A stretch of 64,000 bases of DNA from the NCBI GenBank assembly GCA_937129145.1, contig CAKZMU010000056.1, forward strand, positions 1-64,000, read 5' to 3'. Below the pieces are notes generated by a model that was not told where the DNA came from, made no database searches, and saw only the letters and a program-made list of their open reading frames with translations. Positions 53,129 to 62,949 of the stretch are shown here, in pieces (positions within the stretch are counted from its first letter, which is position 1; each line of letters begins with the position of its first letter). The position numbers were made by a program, and so were the translations under genes. The DNA is from an uncultured Lacinutrix sp. GTDB lineage: Bacteria > Bacteroidota > Bacteroidia > Flavobacteriales > Flavobacteriaceae.

Positions 53129-53590
53129 ATGTTTAAAGACACAGTTCAAGCATTATTAAATGAAGCACTCAATGAAAGACAAGACTTGTTTTTGCTGAGT
53201 TGCGATATTTCTGAAGCAAATGCCATAAAAATAATTATTGATGGAGATAATGGTGTGCTTGTTGAAGATTGCATGTTTATTAGTAGAGCTATTGAGCATA
53301 ATTTAGACAGAGAAGAACACGATTTTTCGTTGGAAGTGGCTTCGGCAGGAGCAACAACACCATTAAGCCATAAAAGGCAGTATAAAAAAAATATTGGACG
53401 AACCTTACAAGTAAATGCCAATGGCGAAAAGTTTGAAGGCGTTTTATCTCAAACAAATGAAGAAGGGATTACGTTAAACTGGAAAGCCAGAGAACCAAAA
53501 CCCATAGGAAAAGGTAAGGTTACAGTAGAAAAAGAGGCAATGCTGCCTTACGAAAATATAACAGAAGCAAAAGTTAAGATAAAATTTTAA
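53129..53590 (+). CDS. rimP: Ribosome maturation factor
   Basis: A 153-residue RimP, required for assembly of the 30S subunit. The N-terminal alpha/beta domain includes IKIIIDGDNGVLVEDCMFISRAIE and LEVASAGATTPL, where the family has the SPG-type motif. The C-terminal part is an SH3-like barrel (GRTLQVNANGEKFEGVL). It is the first gene of the rimP-nusA-infB operon, 12 nt before nusA. Its leader has a terminator-like hairpin. Confidence 0.95.
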   Translation: MFKDTVQALLNEALNERQDLFLLSCDISEANAIKIIIDGDNGVLVEDCMFISRAIEHNLDREEHDFSLEVASAGATTPLSHKRQYKKNIGRTLQVNANGEKFEGVLSQTNEEGITLNWKAREPKPIGKGKVTVEKEAMLPYENITEAKVKIKF

Positions 53591-53602
53591 TCCAGAATAA
53601 TT

Positions 53603-54835
53603 ATGGAAAATATTGCGTTAATTGAGTCATTTTCAGAATTTAAGGACGATAAACTAATAGATCGTGTCACCTTAATGGCAATCTTGGAAGATGTTTTTAG
53701 AAATGCATTAAAAAAGAAATTTGGGGATGATGATAATTTCGATATTATTATTAACCCAGATAAAGGTGATTTAGAAATTTGGAGAAATAGAATTGTGGTG
53801 GCTGATGGTGAGGTAGAAGAACCAAATCAAGAAATTTCTTTAAGCGAAGCGCAAAAAATCGAACCAGATTTTGAAGTTGGTGAAGATGTGTCTGAAGAAG
53901 TGAAACTTATAGATTTAGGTCGTAGAGCTATATTAGCATTGCGTCAAAACTTAATCTCTAAGATTCATGAGCATGATAATACAAATATCTATAAGCAATT
54001 TAAAGACTTAGTTGGTGAAATTTACACAGCCGAAGTACATCATATTCGCCATAGAGCGATTATTTTATTAGATGACGAGGGCAACGAAATAATTTTACCT
54101 AAAGACAGACAAATTCCATCAGATTTTTTCAGAAAAGGAGAAAATGTTAGAGGTGTTATTGAAAGCGTAGAGTTAAAAGGAAATAAGCCAGCAATTATTA
54201 TGTCTAGAACTGCACCAGTATTTTTAGAGAAATTGTTTGAGCAAGAAATTCCTGAAGTATTCGATGGCTTAATTACGGTAAAAAATGTTGTGAGAATTCC
54301 TGGTGAAAAGGCCAAAGTGGCTGTAGATTCTTATGATGACAGAATCGACCCTGTAGGTGCGTGCGTTGGGATGAAAGGTTCTAGAATTCACGGTATTGTT
54401 CGTGAACTAGGAAATGAAAACATAGATGTAATTAACTACACCAACAATTTACAATTATACATTACTAGAGCATTAAGTCCTGCAAGAATAACATCTATTA
54501 AAATTGATGAAGAAGCAAAACGTGCCGAGGTTATTTTAAAACCAGAAGAAGTAAGTAAAGCTATTGGTAGAGGTGGTCATAATATTAGGTTAGCAGGTAA
54601 GTTAACTGGCTACGAAATAGATGTGTTTAGAGAAGGTGTTGAAGAAGATGTTGAACTTTCTGAATTTTCTGATGAAATCGATTCATGGATTATAGAAGAA
54701 TTGGCAAAAGTAGGTCTAGACACTGCAAAAAGTGTGTTAGAACAAGATGTTGACGATTTAGTAAAACGTACCGATCTTGAAGAAGAAACAATCAATGAGG
54801 TTGTTAGAATTCTAAAAGAAGAATTTGAAGAATAA
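53603..54835 (+). CDS. nusA: Transcription termination/antitermination factor NusA
   Basis: A 410-residue NusA. It has the N-terminal polymerase-binding domain (about 1-125), an S1 domain (about 135-200, GEIYTAEVHHIRHRAIIL), and two KH domains (about 230-345, GACVGMKGSRIHGIVRELGNENIDV and AIGRGGHNIRLAGKLTG). The acidic AR2 repeats of E. coli are absent, as in most bacteria. NusA favours pausing and hairpin-dependent termination, which is relevant to the hairpin at the head of its own operon. Confidence 0.97.
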   Translation: MENIALIESFSEFKDDKLIDRVTLMAILEDVFRNALKKKFGDDDNFDIIINPDKGDLEIWRNRIVVADGEVEEPNQEISLSEAQKIEPDFEVGEDVSEEVKLIDLGRRAILALRQNLISKIHEHDNTNIYKQFKDLVGEIYTAEVHHIRHRAIILLDDEGNEIILPKDRQIPSDFFRKGENVRGVIESVELKGNKPAIIMSRTAPVFLEKLFEQEIPEVFDGLITVKNVVRIPGEKAKVAVDSYDDRIDPVGACVGMKGSRIHGIVRELGNENIDVINYTNNLQLYITRALSPARITSIKIDEEAKRAEVILKPEEVSKAIGRGGHNIRLAGKLTGYEIDVFREGVEEDVELSEFSDEIDSWIIEELAKVGLDTAKSVLEQDVDDLVKRTDLEEETINEVVRILKEEFEE

Positions 54836-54946
54836 AAAATTATTATATATTAGGTGAATAAAGTAACGCATCGTTAGTTTTTCATCAAATTTTGTAATCG
54901 CAAAACATGAACAGTTTTTAAACTGTTTGATATTTAAAGGCAATTT

Positions 54947-57664
54947 ATGGCTGAAACAATTAGATTAAATAAAGTACTAAGGGAGTTAAATATCTCTATA
55001 GATCGTGCTGTTGATTTCTTAGAAACCAAAGGTATCGAAATAGAAAAGCGTCCTACTACTAAAATTACTACCGAAGTGTATGATATTCTTTCAGGAGAAT
55101 TTCAAACAGATGCGAATAAAAAAGTAGCCTCAAAAGAAGTAAGTGAAGCAAAACTTAAAGAAAAAGAAGCTTTAAGGTTGGAGCGAGAACGAGAAATCGA
55201 AGAAAAACTTCAAAAAAAGGAAGCAGCTAAAAGCGAAGTAGTAAAAGCCAAAACCAAGCTTGATGGTCCAAAACAAGTTGGTAAAATTGACCTTGAAAAG
55301 CCTAAAAAAGCAAAGGCTCCTGTAAAAGAAGAAGAGGCTAAGGCTGAACCTAAAAAGGCTGTTGCAAAAGAAGCCGCAAAAAAACCTGCAGCTAAAAAGG
55401 AAACTCCTAAAAAAGTAGAGAAAAAAGTTGAGGAAGAAAAAACAACTATTCCAAAAACTGAAGAAGTTGTTGAGCCAAAGGAAGAAAAAGTTACTACCAA
55501 ATACCAAAAACTTACAGGTCCAAAAATTTCAGGTGACAAAATAGACTTATCTAAATTCAATAAGCCTAAGAAAAAGAAGGAAGAGAAAAAATCTGATGAT
55601 AAATCTAATGCTGACAATAAAAAGAAACGTCGTCGTATTAGTAAAGTTGGTAACGGAAATGCTCCAGGAGGACAAAGAGGCCAGCAACGAGGAGGAAATA
55701 GAGGCGGTGGCAAAGGAAGAGGAGGACAACGTCGTCCGCAAGTTGTAAAAGAAGAGCCAAGTGCAGAAGAAGTACAAAAGCAAGTAAGAGAAACACTTGA
55801 AAAGCTTCAAGGAAAATCTAACAAAGGTAAAGGAGCTAAATATAGAAGAGAGAAAAGAGATCAACATAGAGAGCAAACCGAAAAAGACTTACAGCAACAA
55901 GAAGCAGAAAGTAAAACAATAAAAGTAACCGAGTTTGTTACTGCAAGTGAGATGGCTACCATGATGGACGTTTCTGTTACCGAAATTATTTCAGCATGTA
56001 TGTCACTAGGTATGATGGTGACGATGAACCAACGTTTAGACGCCGAAACACTTTCGATTGTAGCCGAAGAATTTGGTTATGGAGTTGAGTTTGTGACTTC
56101 AGATATTGAAGAATCTATCGAAGAAGTTGAAGACAAAGAAGAAGATTTAGAACCAAGAGCTCCTATTGTAACGGTAATGGGTCACGTAGATCACGGTAAA
56201 ACATCGTTGCTTGATTACATTCGTGAAGAAAATGTAATTGCTGGAGAATCTGGAGGAATCACACAACATATTGGTGCTTATGGAGTAGAATTAGAAAGCG
56301 GACAAAAAATCGCATTTTTAGATACTCCTGGTCACGAAGCATTTACCGCAATGCGTGCTCGTGGAGCTCAAGTTACGGACATCGCCATTATTGTTGCGGC
56401 AGCCGATGACGATATTATGCCGCAAACCAAAGAAGCAATATCACATGCGCAAGCAGCAGGTGTGCCAATTGTGTTTGCAATTAATAAAATTGATTTACCA
56501 GCAGCAAATCCTGAAAAAATTAAAGAGGGATTAGCTGGTATGAATTTATTGGTTGAAGATTGGGGTGGAAAAATCCAGTCGCATGATATTTCGGCTAAAG
56601 TAGGAACTGGTGTTAAAGAATTATTAGAAAAAGTATTACTTGAAGCCGAATTATTAGAGCTAAAAGCAAATCCAGATAAGCCAGCAGTTGGTACTGTAGT
56701 TGAAGCATTTTTAGATAAAGGTAGAGGTTACGTTTCCACAATTTTGGTTCAAGCAGGGACACTTCGAGTTGGAGATTACGTGCTAGCTGGAAAAAATAGT
56801 GGTAAGGTTAAAGCAATGCACGATGAACGTGGGAATGATGTTGAAGCAGCTGGACCATCAACACCTGTATCTATATTAGGATTGGATGGTGCACCACAAG
56901 CAGGAGATAAGTTTAATGTATTTCAAGATGAACGTGAGGCAAAATCCATTGCTGCTAAACGTACACAATTACAACGTGAACAGTCTGTTAGAACACAACG
57001 TCATATTACATTAGATGAAATTGGACGTCGTATAGCATTAGGAGACTTTAAAGAGCTTAACATTATTCTTAAAGGTGATGTAGATGGTTCGGTTGAAGCA
57101 TTAACAGATTCTTTCCAAAAATTATCTACTGAAGAAATTCAAGTAAACATCATACATAAAGGTGTGGGAGCAATAACCGAAAGCGACGTGTTGTTAGCAA
57201 CAGCATCCGATGCCATTATTATCGGATTCAACGTACGACCAATGGGTAATGCGCGTCAAATAGCAGATAAGGAAGAAATCGATATTAGAATGTACTCGAT
57301 TATTTACGATGCTATTAACGACCTTAAAGATGCTATGGAAGGTATGCTATCTCCAGTATTTAAAGAAGAAATTACTGGTACTGCCGAAATTAGAGAAATC
57401 TTTAAAGTATCTAAAGTAGGAAGCATTGCAGGATGTATGGTTACTAATGGTAAAATATTTAGAAATTCTGGTGTGCGTCTAATTAGAGAAGGTGTAGTTA
57501 TTTATACAGGTGAATTAGCATCACTTAAACGTTTTAAAGACGATGCTAAAGAAGTCTCTAAAGGCTACGATTGTGGTATGCAAATTAAAAACTATAACGA
57601 CATTAAAGAAGGTGATATTATAGAAGCATTCCAAGAAGTAGAAGTAAAAAAGAAATTAAAATAA
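54947..57664 (+). CDS. infB: Translation initiation factor IF-2
   Basis: A 905-residue IF-2, longer than the G-domain core because of a roughly 340-residue N-terminal region rich in Lys, Glu and Ala, plus an Arg/Gly segment ([20 protein letters not shown], about 240-259). The GTPase domain starts with GHVDHGKT (412-419), then DTPGHEAF and NKID. The C-terminal domains bind initiator tRNA. It follows nusA after 111 nt and is ended by a strong terminator. Confidence 0.98.
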   Translation: MAETIRLNKVLRELNISIDRAVDFLETKGIEIEKRPTTKITTEVYDILSGEFQTDANKKVASKEVSEAKLKEKEALRLEREREIEEKLQKKEAAKSEVVKAKTKLDGPKQVGKIDLEKPKKAKAPVKEEEAKAEPKKAVAKEAAKKPAAKKETPKKVEKKVEEEKTTIPKTEEVVEPKEEKVTTKYQKLTGPKISGDKIDLSKFNKPKKKKEEKKSDDKSNADNKKKRRRISKVGNGNAPGGQRGQQRGGNRGGGKGRGGQRRPQVVKEEPSAEEVQKQVRETLEKLQGKSNKGKGAKYRREKRDQHREQTEKDLQQQEAESKTIKVTEFVTASEMATMMDVSVTEIISACMSLGMMVTMNQRLDAETLSIVAEEFGYGVEFVTSDIEESIEEVEDKEEDLEPRAPIVTVMGHVDHGKTSLLDYIREENVIAGESGGITQHIGAYGVELESGQKIAFLDTPGHEAFTAMRARGAQVTDIAIIVAAADDDIMPQTKEAISHAQAAGVPIVFAINKIDLPAANPEKIKEGLAGMNLLVEDWGGKIQSHDISAKVGTGVKELLEKVLLEAELLELKANPDKPAVGTVVEAFLDKGRGYVSTILVQAGTLRVGDYVLAGKNSGKVKAMHDERGNDVEAAGPSTPVSILGLDGAPQAGDKFNVFQDEREAKSIAAKRTQLQREQSVRTQRHITLDEIGRRIALGDFKELNIILKGDVDGSVEALTDSFQKLSTEEIQVNIIHKGVGAITESDVLLATASDAIIIGFNVRPMGNARQIADKEEIDIRMYSIIYDAINDLKDAMEGMLSPVFKEEITGTAEIREIFKVSKVGSIAGCMVTNGKIFRNSGVRLIREGVVIYTGELASLKRFKDDAKEVSKGYDCGMQIKNYNDIKEGDIIEAFQEVEVKKKLK

Positions 57665-57705
57665 TATAATTTTTCAAGATATTTATCTTGATGAGTTTGT
57701 AAAAC

Positions 57706-57733
57706 AAAAAAGCGACCTAAGGTCGCTTTTTTT
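57706..57733 (+). terminator. Terminator of rimP-nusA-infB
   Basis: Stem AAAAAAGCGACC / GGTCGCTTTTTT with a 3-nt loop and a T run. It would also end transcripts of the convergent SPOR gene. Confidence 0.88.
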
Positions 57734-57752
57734 ATATCTATAATACTAGCAT

Positions 57753-58133
57753 CTAATTTTTCAGATTAATAATAAAGGCGTCTTTAAACTCCTTTTTTAT
57801 TCTTACTAGAGCACGGTCAGTCTCTAAGCGAGTTTTAAAAGCACCTACCCAAATTTTGTAATTTGGTGTATGAAATAACATGTCAGATTTCCAATCCGAA
57901 AAAACGTTTCTAAACTCTGTTCGTGCTTTTTCAGCACCATGACGGTTGCCTCTGTAAATTTGAATTCTATAGTTAACCAGCGTTCGGTTTACATCCTTTT
58001 TTAAACGTAAAAGTGTTTCAATATCCTTGTCTTGGTTAACTGTAACAACACCATCTTGAGCTTCAATAGTATTTAAAAATGCTACTGAAAACAAGAGGGT
58101 TAGAATTAAGAATGTATAACTGGTTTTTTTCAT
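57753..58133 (-). CDS. Secreted SPOR-domain protein
   Basis: A 126-residue protein from the ATG at 58133, which begins a clean signal peptide (MKKTSYTFLILTLLFSVAFLNTIEAQ). A SPOR-like domain covers about 52-125, with YRIQIYRGNRHGAEKARTEF at its start and YKIWVGAFKTRLETDRALVRIKKEF near the end, the typical paired beta-alpha units. SPOR domains bind denuded peptidoglycan glycan strands at division sites. A TACATTTG element lies just upstream. The gene is a stand-alone unit. Confidence 0.82.
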   Translation of the reverse strand: MKKTSYTFLILTLLFSVAFLNTIEAQDGVVTVNQDKDIETLLRLKKDVNRTLVNYRIQIYRGNRHGAEKARTEFRNVFSDWKSDMLFHTPNYKIWVGAFKTRLETDRALVRIKKEFKDAFIINLKN

Positions 58134-58151
58134 CGTTATTTTTATTTTGTG

Positions 58152-58159
58152 CAAATGTA
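58152..58159 (-). promoter_or_regulatory. Putative -7 element of the SPOR gene
   Basis: TACATTTG on the minus strand matches TAnnTTTG, 19 nt upstream of the ATG. No TTG at -33, only a TTT. Confidence 0.4.
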
Positions 58160-58257
58160 AAGTATATAAACTTAAACATTATTAGTTTTATTATTTAGAA
58201 TCCTTATAAATTAGATATTAACACTTATCTAACATTTCTAAAATCGACTTTAAATGT

Positions 58258-58265
58258 TACTTTTG
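58258..58265 (+). promoter_or_regulatory. Putative -7 element of the actABC operon
   Basis: TACTTTTG matches TAnnTTTG. A TTG partner is missing at the usual spacing. If used, the mRNA leader before the chosen actA start (58435) would be about 163 nt. Confidence 0.35.
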
Positions 58266-58434
58266 TGCGTGATTTTTGTAACCAAATATTGTCTATTTGT
58301 ATGAAAAAATCATACCAAAGTATAGAAGGTAATTCAACTAACGATATAAAATGAGCAAAACAAGCACTTTAAAATCAAATAGAATGCTAAATTGTGAATT
58401 ACATCTGACAGATAAAAACAATAAACACCAACAG

Positions 58435-59721
58435 ATGAAACAGGTGATAAACCGTAAATTAACCTCAAGATTTCTACTTTTAGGGTTACTATTTTTACTA
58501 ACATTTTCAACATCATTATCTGCACAGGACGGAGACCCTGCAAAAGGTAAATCTTTATTTAATACCAATTGTGCTGCGTGCCATAGTCTTGATAAAAAAA
58601 TGACTGGTCCTGCACTACGTTTTGTAGAGCAACGATTGGCCGACGACGAAGGGCTAGATAGAGATTGGATAGCTGCATGGATTGGAAATAGTGCAGCCAT
58701 GGTTAAAGATGGTGATGCTTACGCAAACAAAATATTCAATGAATATAATGGTGCAGCAATGACGGCAATGCCACAATTGACTGATCAAGATATCGCAGAT
58801 ATTTTAGCATATACAGCTCAAGAAAAAGCAACTCCTCCACCGCCACCTCCAGGAGACCCTGAAGGAAAAGTGACTCAAGGAGGTATTTCAAATAAATTGA
58901 TACTTGGTGCATTAGTTATACTATTTGCATTATTGGCATTTGGGTTAATGGTGGTGAACAAAACGTTACGTCGTTTTGCCGAAGCAAACAATGTTGAAAT
59001 CCCAGAATCGTCACAAAGAAAACCACTTTGGAAAGCATTCGTACAAAACCAATTTTTAATGTTGGTGGTGGCTATATTCTTTTTGTTGTCAAGTGCCTAT
59101 TTTGCTTATGGATATTTTATGCAATTAGGTGTTGACCAAGGATATCAACCAGTACAAGAAATTCACTTTTCACATAAAATTCACGCTGGAGATAATGGCG
59201 TAGATTGTAAATACTGCCACTCTTCTGCTAGAGTTAGTAAAACATCAGGAATTCCATCATTAAACGTATGTATGAACTGTCATAAATCTGTTTACGAATA
59301 TACAGGAGAAACTACTGCTGAGTATTCAAAAGAATTTTATGATGGGGAGATTAAAAAGTTATATGCAGCTGTAGGTTGGGATGATGAAAACCAAGAATAC
59401 ACAGGAGAAACACAACCTGTAAAATGGACACGAGTACACAACCTTCCAGATTTTGCATATTTCAATCACTCACAACACGTTACTGTTGGAGATATTGAAT
59501 GCCAAACATGTCATGGGCCTGTTGAGGAAATGGAAATAGTATACCAATACTCACCACTAACAATGGGATGGTGTATTAACTGTCACAGAGAAACAAATGT
59601 GAAGGTTAAAGACAACGAGTATTACACAAAAATACACGAAGAGTTATCAAAAAAATATGGCGTTGACAAGCTAACCGTTGCGCAACAAGGAGGGTTAGAA
59701 TGTGGAAAATGTCATTACTAA
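58435..59721 (+). CDS. actA: Alternative complex III multiheme cytochrome c (ActA)
   Basis: A 428-residue protein, started at the ATG at 58435 because the next residues form a signal/anchor (KLTSRFLLLGLLFLLTFS); an in-frame ATG at 58351 would put 28 polar residues before it. Six CxxCH heme sites are visible: CAACH in an N-terminal class I cytochrome domain, then CKYCH, CMNCH, CQTCH, CINCH and CGKCH in a c7/c3-like region. Membrane segments occur near 145-165 and 205-225. It is the electron-exit part of the menaquinol-oxidising complex. actB and actC follow. Confidence 0.88.
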   Translation: MKQVINRKLTSRFLLLGLLFLLTFSTSLSAQDGDPAKGKSLFNTNCAACHSLDKKMTGPALRFVEQRLADDEGLDRDWIAAWIGNSAAMVKDGDAYANKIFNEYNGAAMTAMPQLTDQDIADILAYTAQEKATPPPPPPGDPEGKVTQGGISNKLILGALVILFALLAFGLMVVNKTLRRFAEANNVEIPESSQRKPLWKAFVQNQFLMLVVAIFFLLSSAYFAYGYFMQLGVDQGYQPVQEIHFSHKIHAGDNGVDCKYCHSSARVSKTSGIPSLNVCMNCHKSVYEYTGETTAEYSKEFYDGEIKKLYAAVGWDDENQEYTGETQPVKWTRVHNLPDFAYFNHSQHVTVGDIECQTCHGPVEEMEIVYQYSPLTMGWCINCHRETNVKVKDNEYYTKIHEELSKKYGVDKLTVAQQGGLECGKCHY

Positions 59722-59748
59722 ATATTAAAGAAGTAATTCAATTATAAT

Positions 59749-62700
59749 ATGTCATCAAACAAGAAATACTGGAAAAGTGTTGAAGAGCTAAACCAAGACA
59801 ATAGCTCTATGGTTGAGGCGCTTAAGCATAAAGAGTTTGTGCAAGAGATTCCTGTAGATGAATTTTTAGGAGATAAAGACACTCTTGAAACTTCTTCAAC
59901 TACACGTCGTGATTTCTTAAAATATGTTGGTTTTAGTACTGCTGCTGCATCTTTAGCAGCTTGTGAAGGACCAGTAAGAAAATCGATTCCTTATGTAGTG
60001 CAACCAGACCAAATTATTCCTGGAGTTGCAAACTATTATGCGAGTACCATTGCTAATGGTCATGATTTTGCAAGCATCTTAGTTAAGACACGTGAAGGAC
60101 GACCAATAAAAATTGAAAACAACGATTTAGCAGCAACTAATGGTGGTGCAAATGCAAGAGTAAACGCATCTGTTTTAGATTTATATGACAGCTTAAGAGT
60201 TGGATGGCCTAAAAAGAATGGAGCAGATAGTTCTTGGACGGAGTTTGACGCAGATACCACGCAAGCATTAAATAGTGCAGTAGCGTCTGGAAAAGATATT
60301 GTGTTATTAACACAAACGTTTGCAAGTCCTTCTACGTCTAAATTAATTTCAGAATTTAAAGAAAAATATGGTAATGTTCGCCATGTAGTATATGATGCTA
60401 TTTCAGAATCTGCTGCAGCCGAAGCATATCAAAATACATATGGAGAGCGTGGTTTAGCTAATTACGATTTCTCTAAAGCTGGAACAATCGTTTCTTTTGG
60501 AGCTGATTTCTTAGGAGATTGGCAAGGAGGCGGATTTGATTCTGCGTATGCAAAAGGACGTATTCCTAAAAACGGAAAAATGTCACGCCATATTCAGTTT
60601 GAATCTAATATGAGCCTTACTGGTGCAAATGCCGATAAGCGTGTGCCATTAAAACCAAGCGAGCAGAAAGTAGCTTTAGCAAAATTATACGGAAAAATTA
60701 CAGGAAACGCTGTATCTGGAAATCTTCCAGCACATGTTGAAGAGGCTGTGAGTGCAGCAGCTTCAGAATTGAGCAAAGCAGGAAGTAACGGTGTTGTGGT
60801 TACAGGAATTCAAGATGTAAACGCACAAACAGTTGTGTTTGTCATTAACGAAGCTTTAGCGAGTAAAGCCTTTGACCCTAAAACACCAATTAAAACAAGA
60901 CAAGGAAACGATAAAGCAGTAGCGCAGTTAGTAGCTGACATGAATGCTGGAAAAGTTGGCACGCTCATTATGAGTGGTGTGAACCCAATGTACACGTTGC
61001 CAAATGCTGCTGAGTTTGAAGCAGGATTAGCCAATGTGGATATGTCTGTAACGTTTTCTATGAAAGAAGATGAGACATCTTCTCTAACAAATTATATAGC
61101 AGCTACAACTCATTACCTAGAAGCTTGGGGCGATGTAGAAATGAAAAAAGGACATTACGCTTTAGCACAACCAGTTATTCGTAATTTGTTTAATGAGGGT
61201 ACAAGACAATTTCAAGATGCTTTATTAATGTGGAATGGTAATGATATGTCTTACCATGATTACATAAAAGATAATTGGACTAGCAATATATTAAACGGTG
61301 GTTCTTGGAACCAAGCCTTACACGATGGTGTATTTGTTGGAACTACTTCAACAGTAATTGAAGAAACAACAACAGATAGCGAAACAGAAGAAGCGCCAAT
61401 AGATGCAAGTGTAGCAGCAAGAGCATTAGCTTCGACGTCTTCGTCTGGATTTGAGCTAACATTATATTCAAAAACAGGAATGGGTGATGGTCAACAAGCC
61501 AACAACCCATGGTTGCAAGAATTTCCAGACCCTTTAACACGTTTAACGTGGGATAACTACTTAACAGTTTCAGAAGCTGATGCTAAAGAATTAGGGTTGG
61601 ATTTAGCGCCTAGTTCGTTTTTTAGTCAAAGTCAGCATGATGCAACAGGTGGTTTAAACGGAAAGTATGCCAATATAACTGCTAACGGTGTTACGGTAAC
61701 TGCTCCAGTAATTATTCAACCAGGACAAGCGAAAGGTACTTTTGGTTTATCATTTGGTTATGGTAGAACGTTAGGATTGAAATCTGAAATGCAAACAGGT
61801 GTTAACGCCTATCCTTTATATGCAAACTTTAATCCTGTTCAAGAAGTAACTATTGAAGTTGCTGAAGGAAGACACGAATTTGCAAGTGTACAATTGCACA
61901 ATACTTTAATGGGTCGCGGTGATATTATTAGAGAAACTTCTCTTGAAATATTTAACACCAAAGACAAAGATTATTATAACGCAGTTCCTGTAGTGTCTTT
62001 GAACCACAAGGAAACACCAGTTAACTCTTCAAGAGTTGATTTATGGGATGAGTTTGACCGTTCTATAGGACATCACTTTAACTTATCTATAGATTTAAAT
62101 GCCTGTACAGGTTGTGGTGCGTGTGTTATTGCATGTCATGCTGAAAACAACGTGCCAGTTGTAGGTAAAGAAGAAATTAGACGTAGTCGTGATATGCATT
62201 GGTTACGTATTGATAGATATTATTCATCTGAAGAATCGTTTGATGGTGATAATGAAACAAAAGATGATATTGAAGGTTTAGGTTTAGGGGATTATGCATT
62301 TGGTGACGGACAAGGTAATGGGTCTCTATCTACTTTTGGTAGAATGGAATCTCCATCAGCCAACCCACAAGTAGCGTTCCAACCAATTATGTGTCAGCAC
62401 TGTAACCATGCACCTTGCGAAACTGTTTGTCCAGTAGCCGCAACGTCTCATGGTCGTCAAGGTCAAAACCATATGGCTTATAACCGTTGTGTGGGTACAC
62501 GTTATTGTGCTAACAACTGCCCTTATAAAGTACGTCGTTTCAACTGGTTCTTGTATAACGAGAACGATGAGTTTGATTATCACATGAATGACGATTTAGG
62601 ACGTATGGTAATTAACCCAGATGTGACTGTAAGGTCTCGAGGTGTAATGGAAAAATGTTCTATGTGTATTCAAATGACACAAAAAACAGTTCTTGATGCA

Positions 62701-62916
62701 AAACGTGATGGAAGAGAAGTAAAACCAAACGAATTTAAAACTGCCTGTTCTGCAGCATGTAGCAATGGTGCAATGAAGTTTGGTGACATCAATGACAAAA
62801 AGAGCGATATAGCTGCTCTTAAACATGATAAAAGAGCGTATCACTTACTAGAAAGTGTTGGTACTAAGCCAAATGTGGTGTACCAAGTGAAAGTAAGAAA
62901 TACGACCGAAGCATAA
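59749..62916 (+). CDS. actB: Alternative complex III iron-sulphur subunit (ActB)
   Basis: A 1055-residue fusion. A twin-arginine-like signal (TTRRDFLKYVGF, about 58-69) is followed by a molybdopterin oxidoreductase-like domain that in complex III homologues has no cofactor. The C-terminal ferredoxin-like part (about 780-1000) has four Cys clusters: CTGCGACVIAC, CQHCNHAPCETVC, CVGTRYCANNC and CSMC with CSAAC. It carries electrons from menaquinol to the ActA hemes. It lies 27 nt after actA and 33 nt before actC. Confidence 0.94.
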   Translation: MSSNKKYWKSVEELNQDNSSMVEALKHKEFVQEIPVDEFLGDKDTLETSSTTRRDFLKYVGFSTAAASLAACEGPVRKSIPYVVQPDQIIPGVANYYASTIANGHDFASILVKTREGRPIKIENNDLAATNGGANARVNASVLDLYDSLRVGWPKKNGADSSWTEFDADTTQALNSAVASGKDIVLLTQTFASPSTSKLISEFKEKYGNVRHVVYDAISESAAAEAYQNTYGERGLANYDFSKAGTIVSFGADFLGDWQGGGFDSAYAKGRIPKNGKMSRHIQFESNMSLTGANADKRVPLKPSEQKVALAKLYGKITGNAVSGNLPAHVEEAVSAAASELSKAGSNGVVVTGIQDVNAQTVVFVINEALASKAFDPKTPIKTRQGNDKAVAQLVADMNAGKVGTLIMSGVNPMYTLPNAAEFEAGLANVDMSVTFSMKEDETSSLTNYIAATTHYLEAWGDVEMKKGHYALAQPVIRNLFNEGTRQFQDALLMWNGNDMSYHDYIKDNWTSNILNGGSWNQALHDGVFVGTTSTVIEETTTDSETEEAPIDASVAARALASTSSSGFELTLYSKTGMGDGQQANNPWLQEFPDPLTRLTWDNYLTVSEADAKELGLDLAPSSFFSQSQHDATGGLNGKYANITANGVTVTAPVIIQPGQAKGTFGLSFGYGRTLGLKSEMQTGVNAYPLYANFNPVQEVTIEVAEGRHEFASVQLHNTLMGRGDIIRETSLEIFNTKDKDYYNAVPVVSLNHKETPVNSSRVDLWDEFDRSIGHHFNLSIDLNACTGCGACVIACHAENNVPVVGKEEIRRSRDMHWLRIDRYYSSEESFDGDNETKDDIEGLGLGDYAFGDGQGNGSLSTFGRMESPSANPQVAFQPIMCQHCNHAPCETVCPVAATSHGRQGQNHMAYNRCVGTRYCANNCPYKVRRFNWFLYNENDEFDYHMNDDLGRMVINPDVTVRSRGVMEKCSMCIQMTQKTVLDAKRDGREVKPNEFKTACSAACSNGAMKFGDINDKKSDIAALKHDKRAYHLLESVGTKPNVVYQVKVRNTTEA

Positions 62917-62949
62917 ATAAATTAATTAAGAAACAATTATAAAAGGATT

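Noticed and set aside
55172..55876. Three long minus-strand ORFs inside infB, one with many Phe and Leu
   Set aside because: They are antisense shadows of the Lys/Glu/Ala-rich N-terminal region of IF-2, whose codons read as Phe/Leu/Ser on the other strand. They lack a recognisable domain.
58351..58434. Earlier in-frame ATG for actA
   Set aside because: It adds 28 polar residues before the signal segment, which would block export; the ATG at 58435 fits better.
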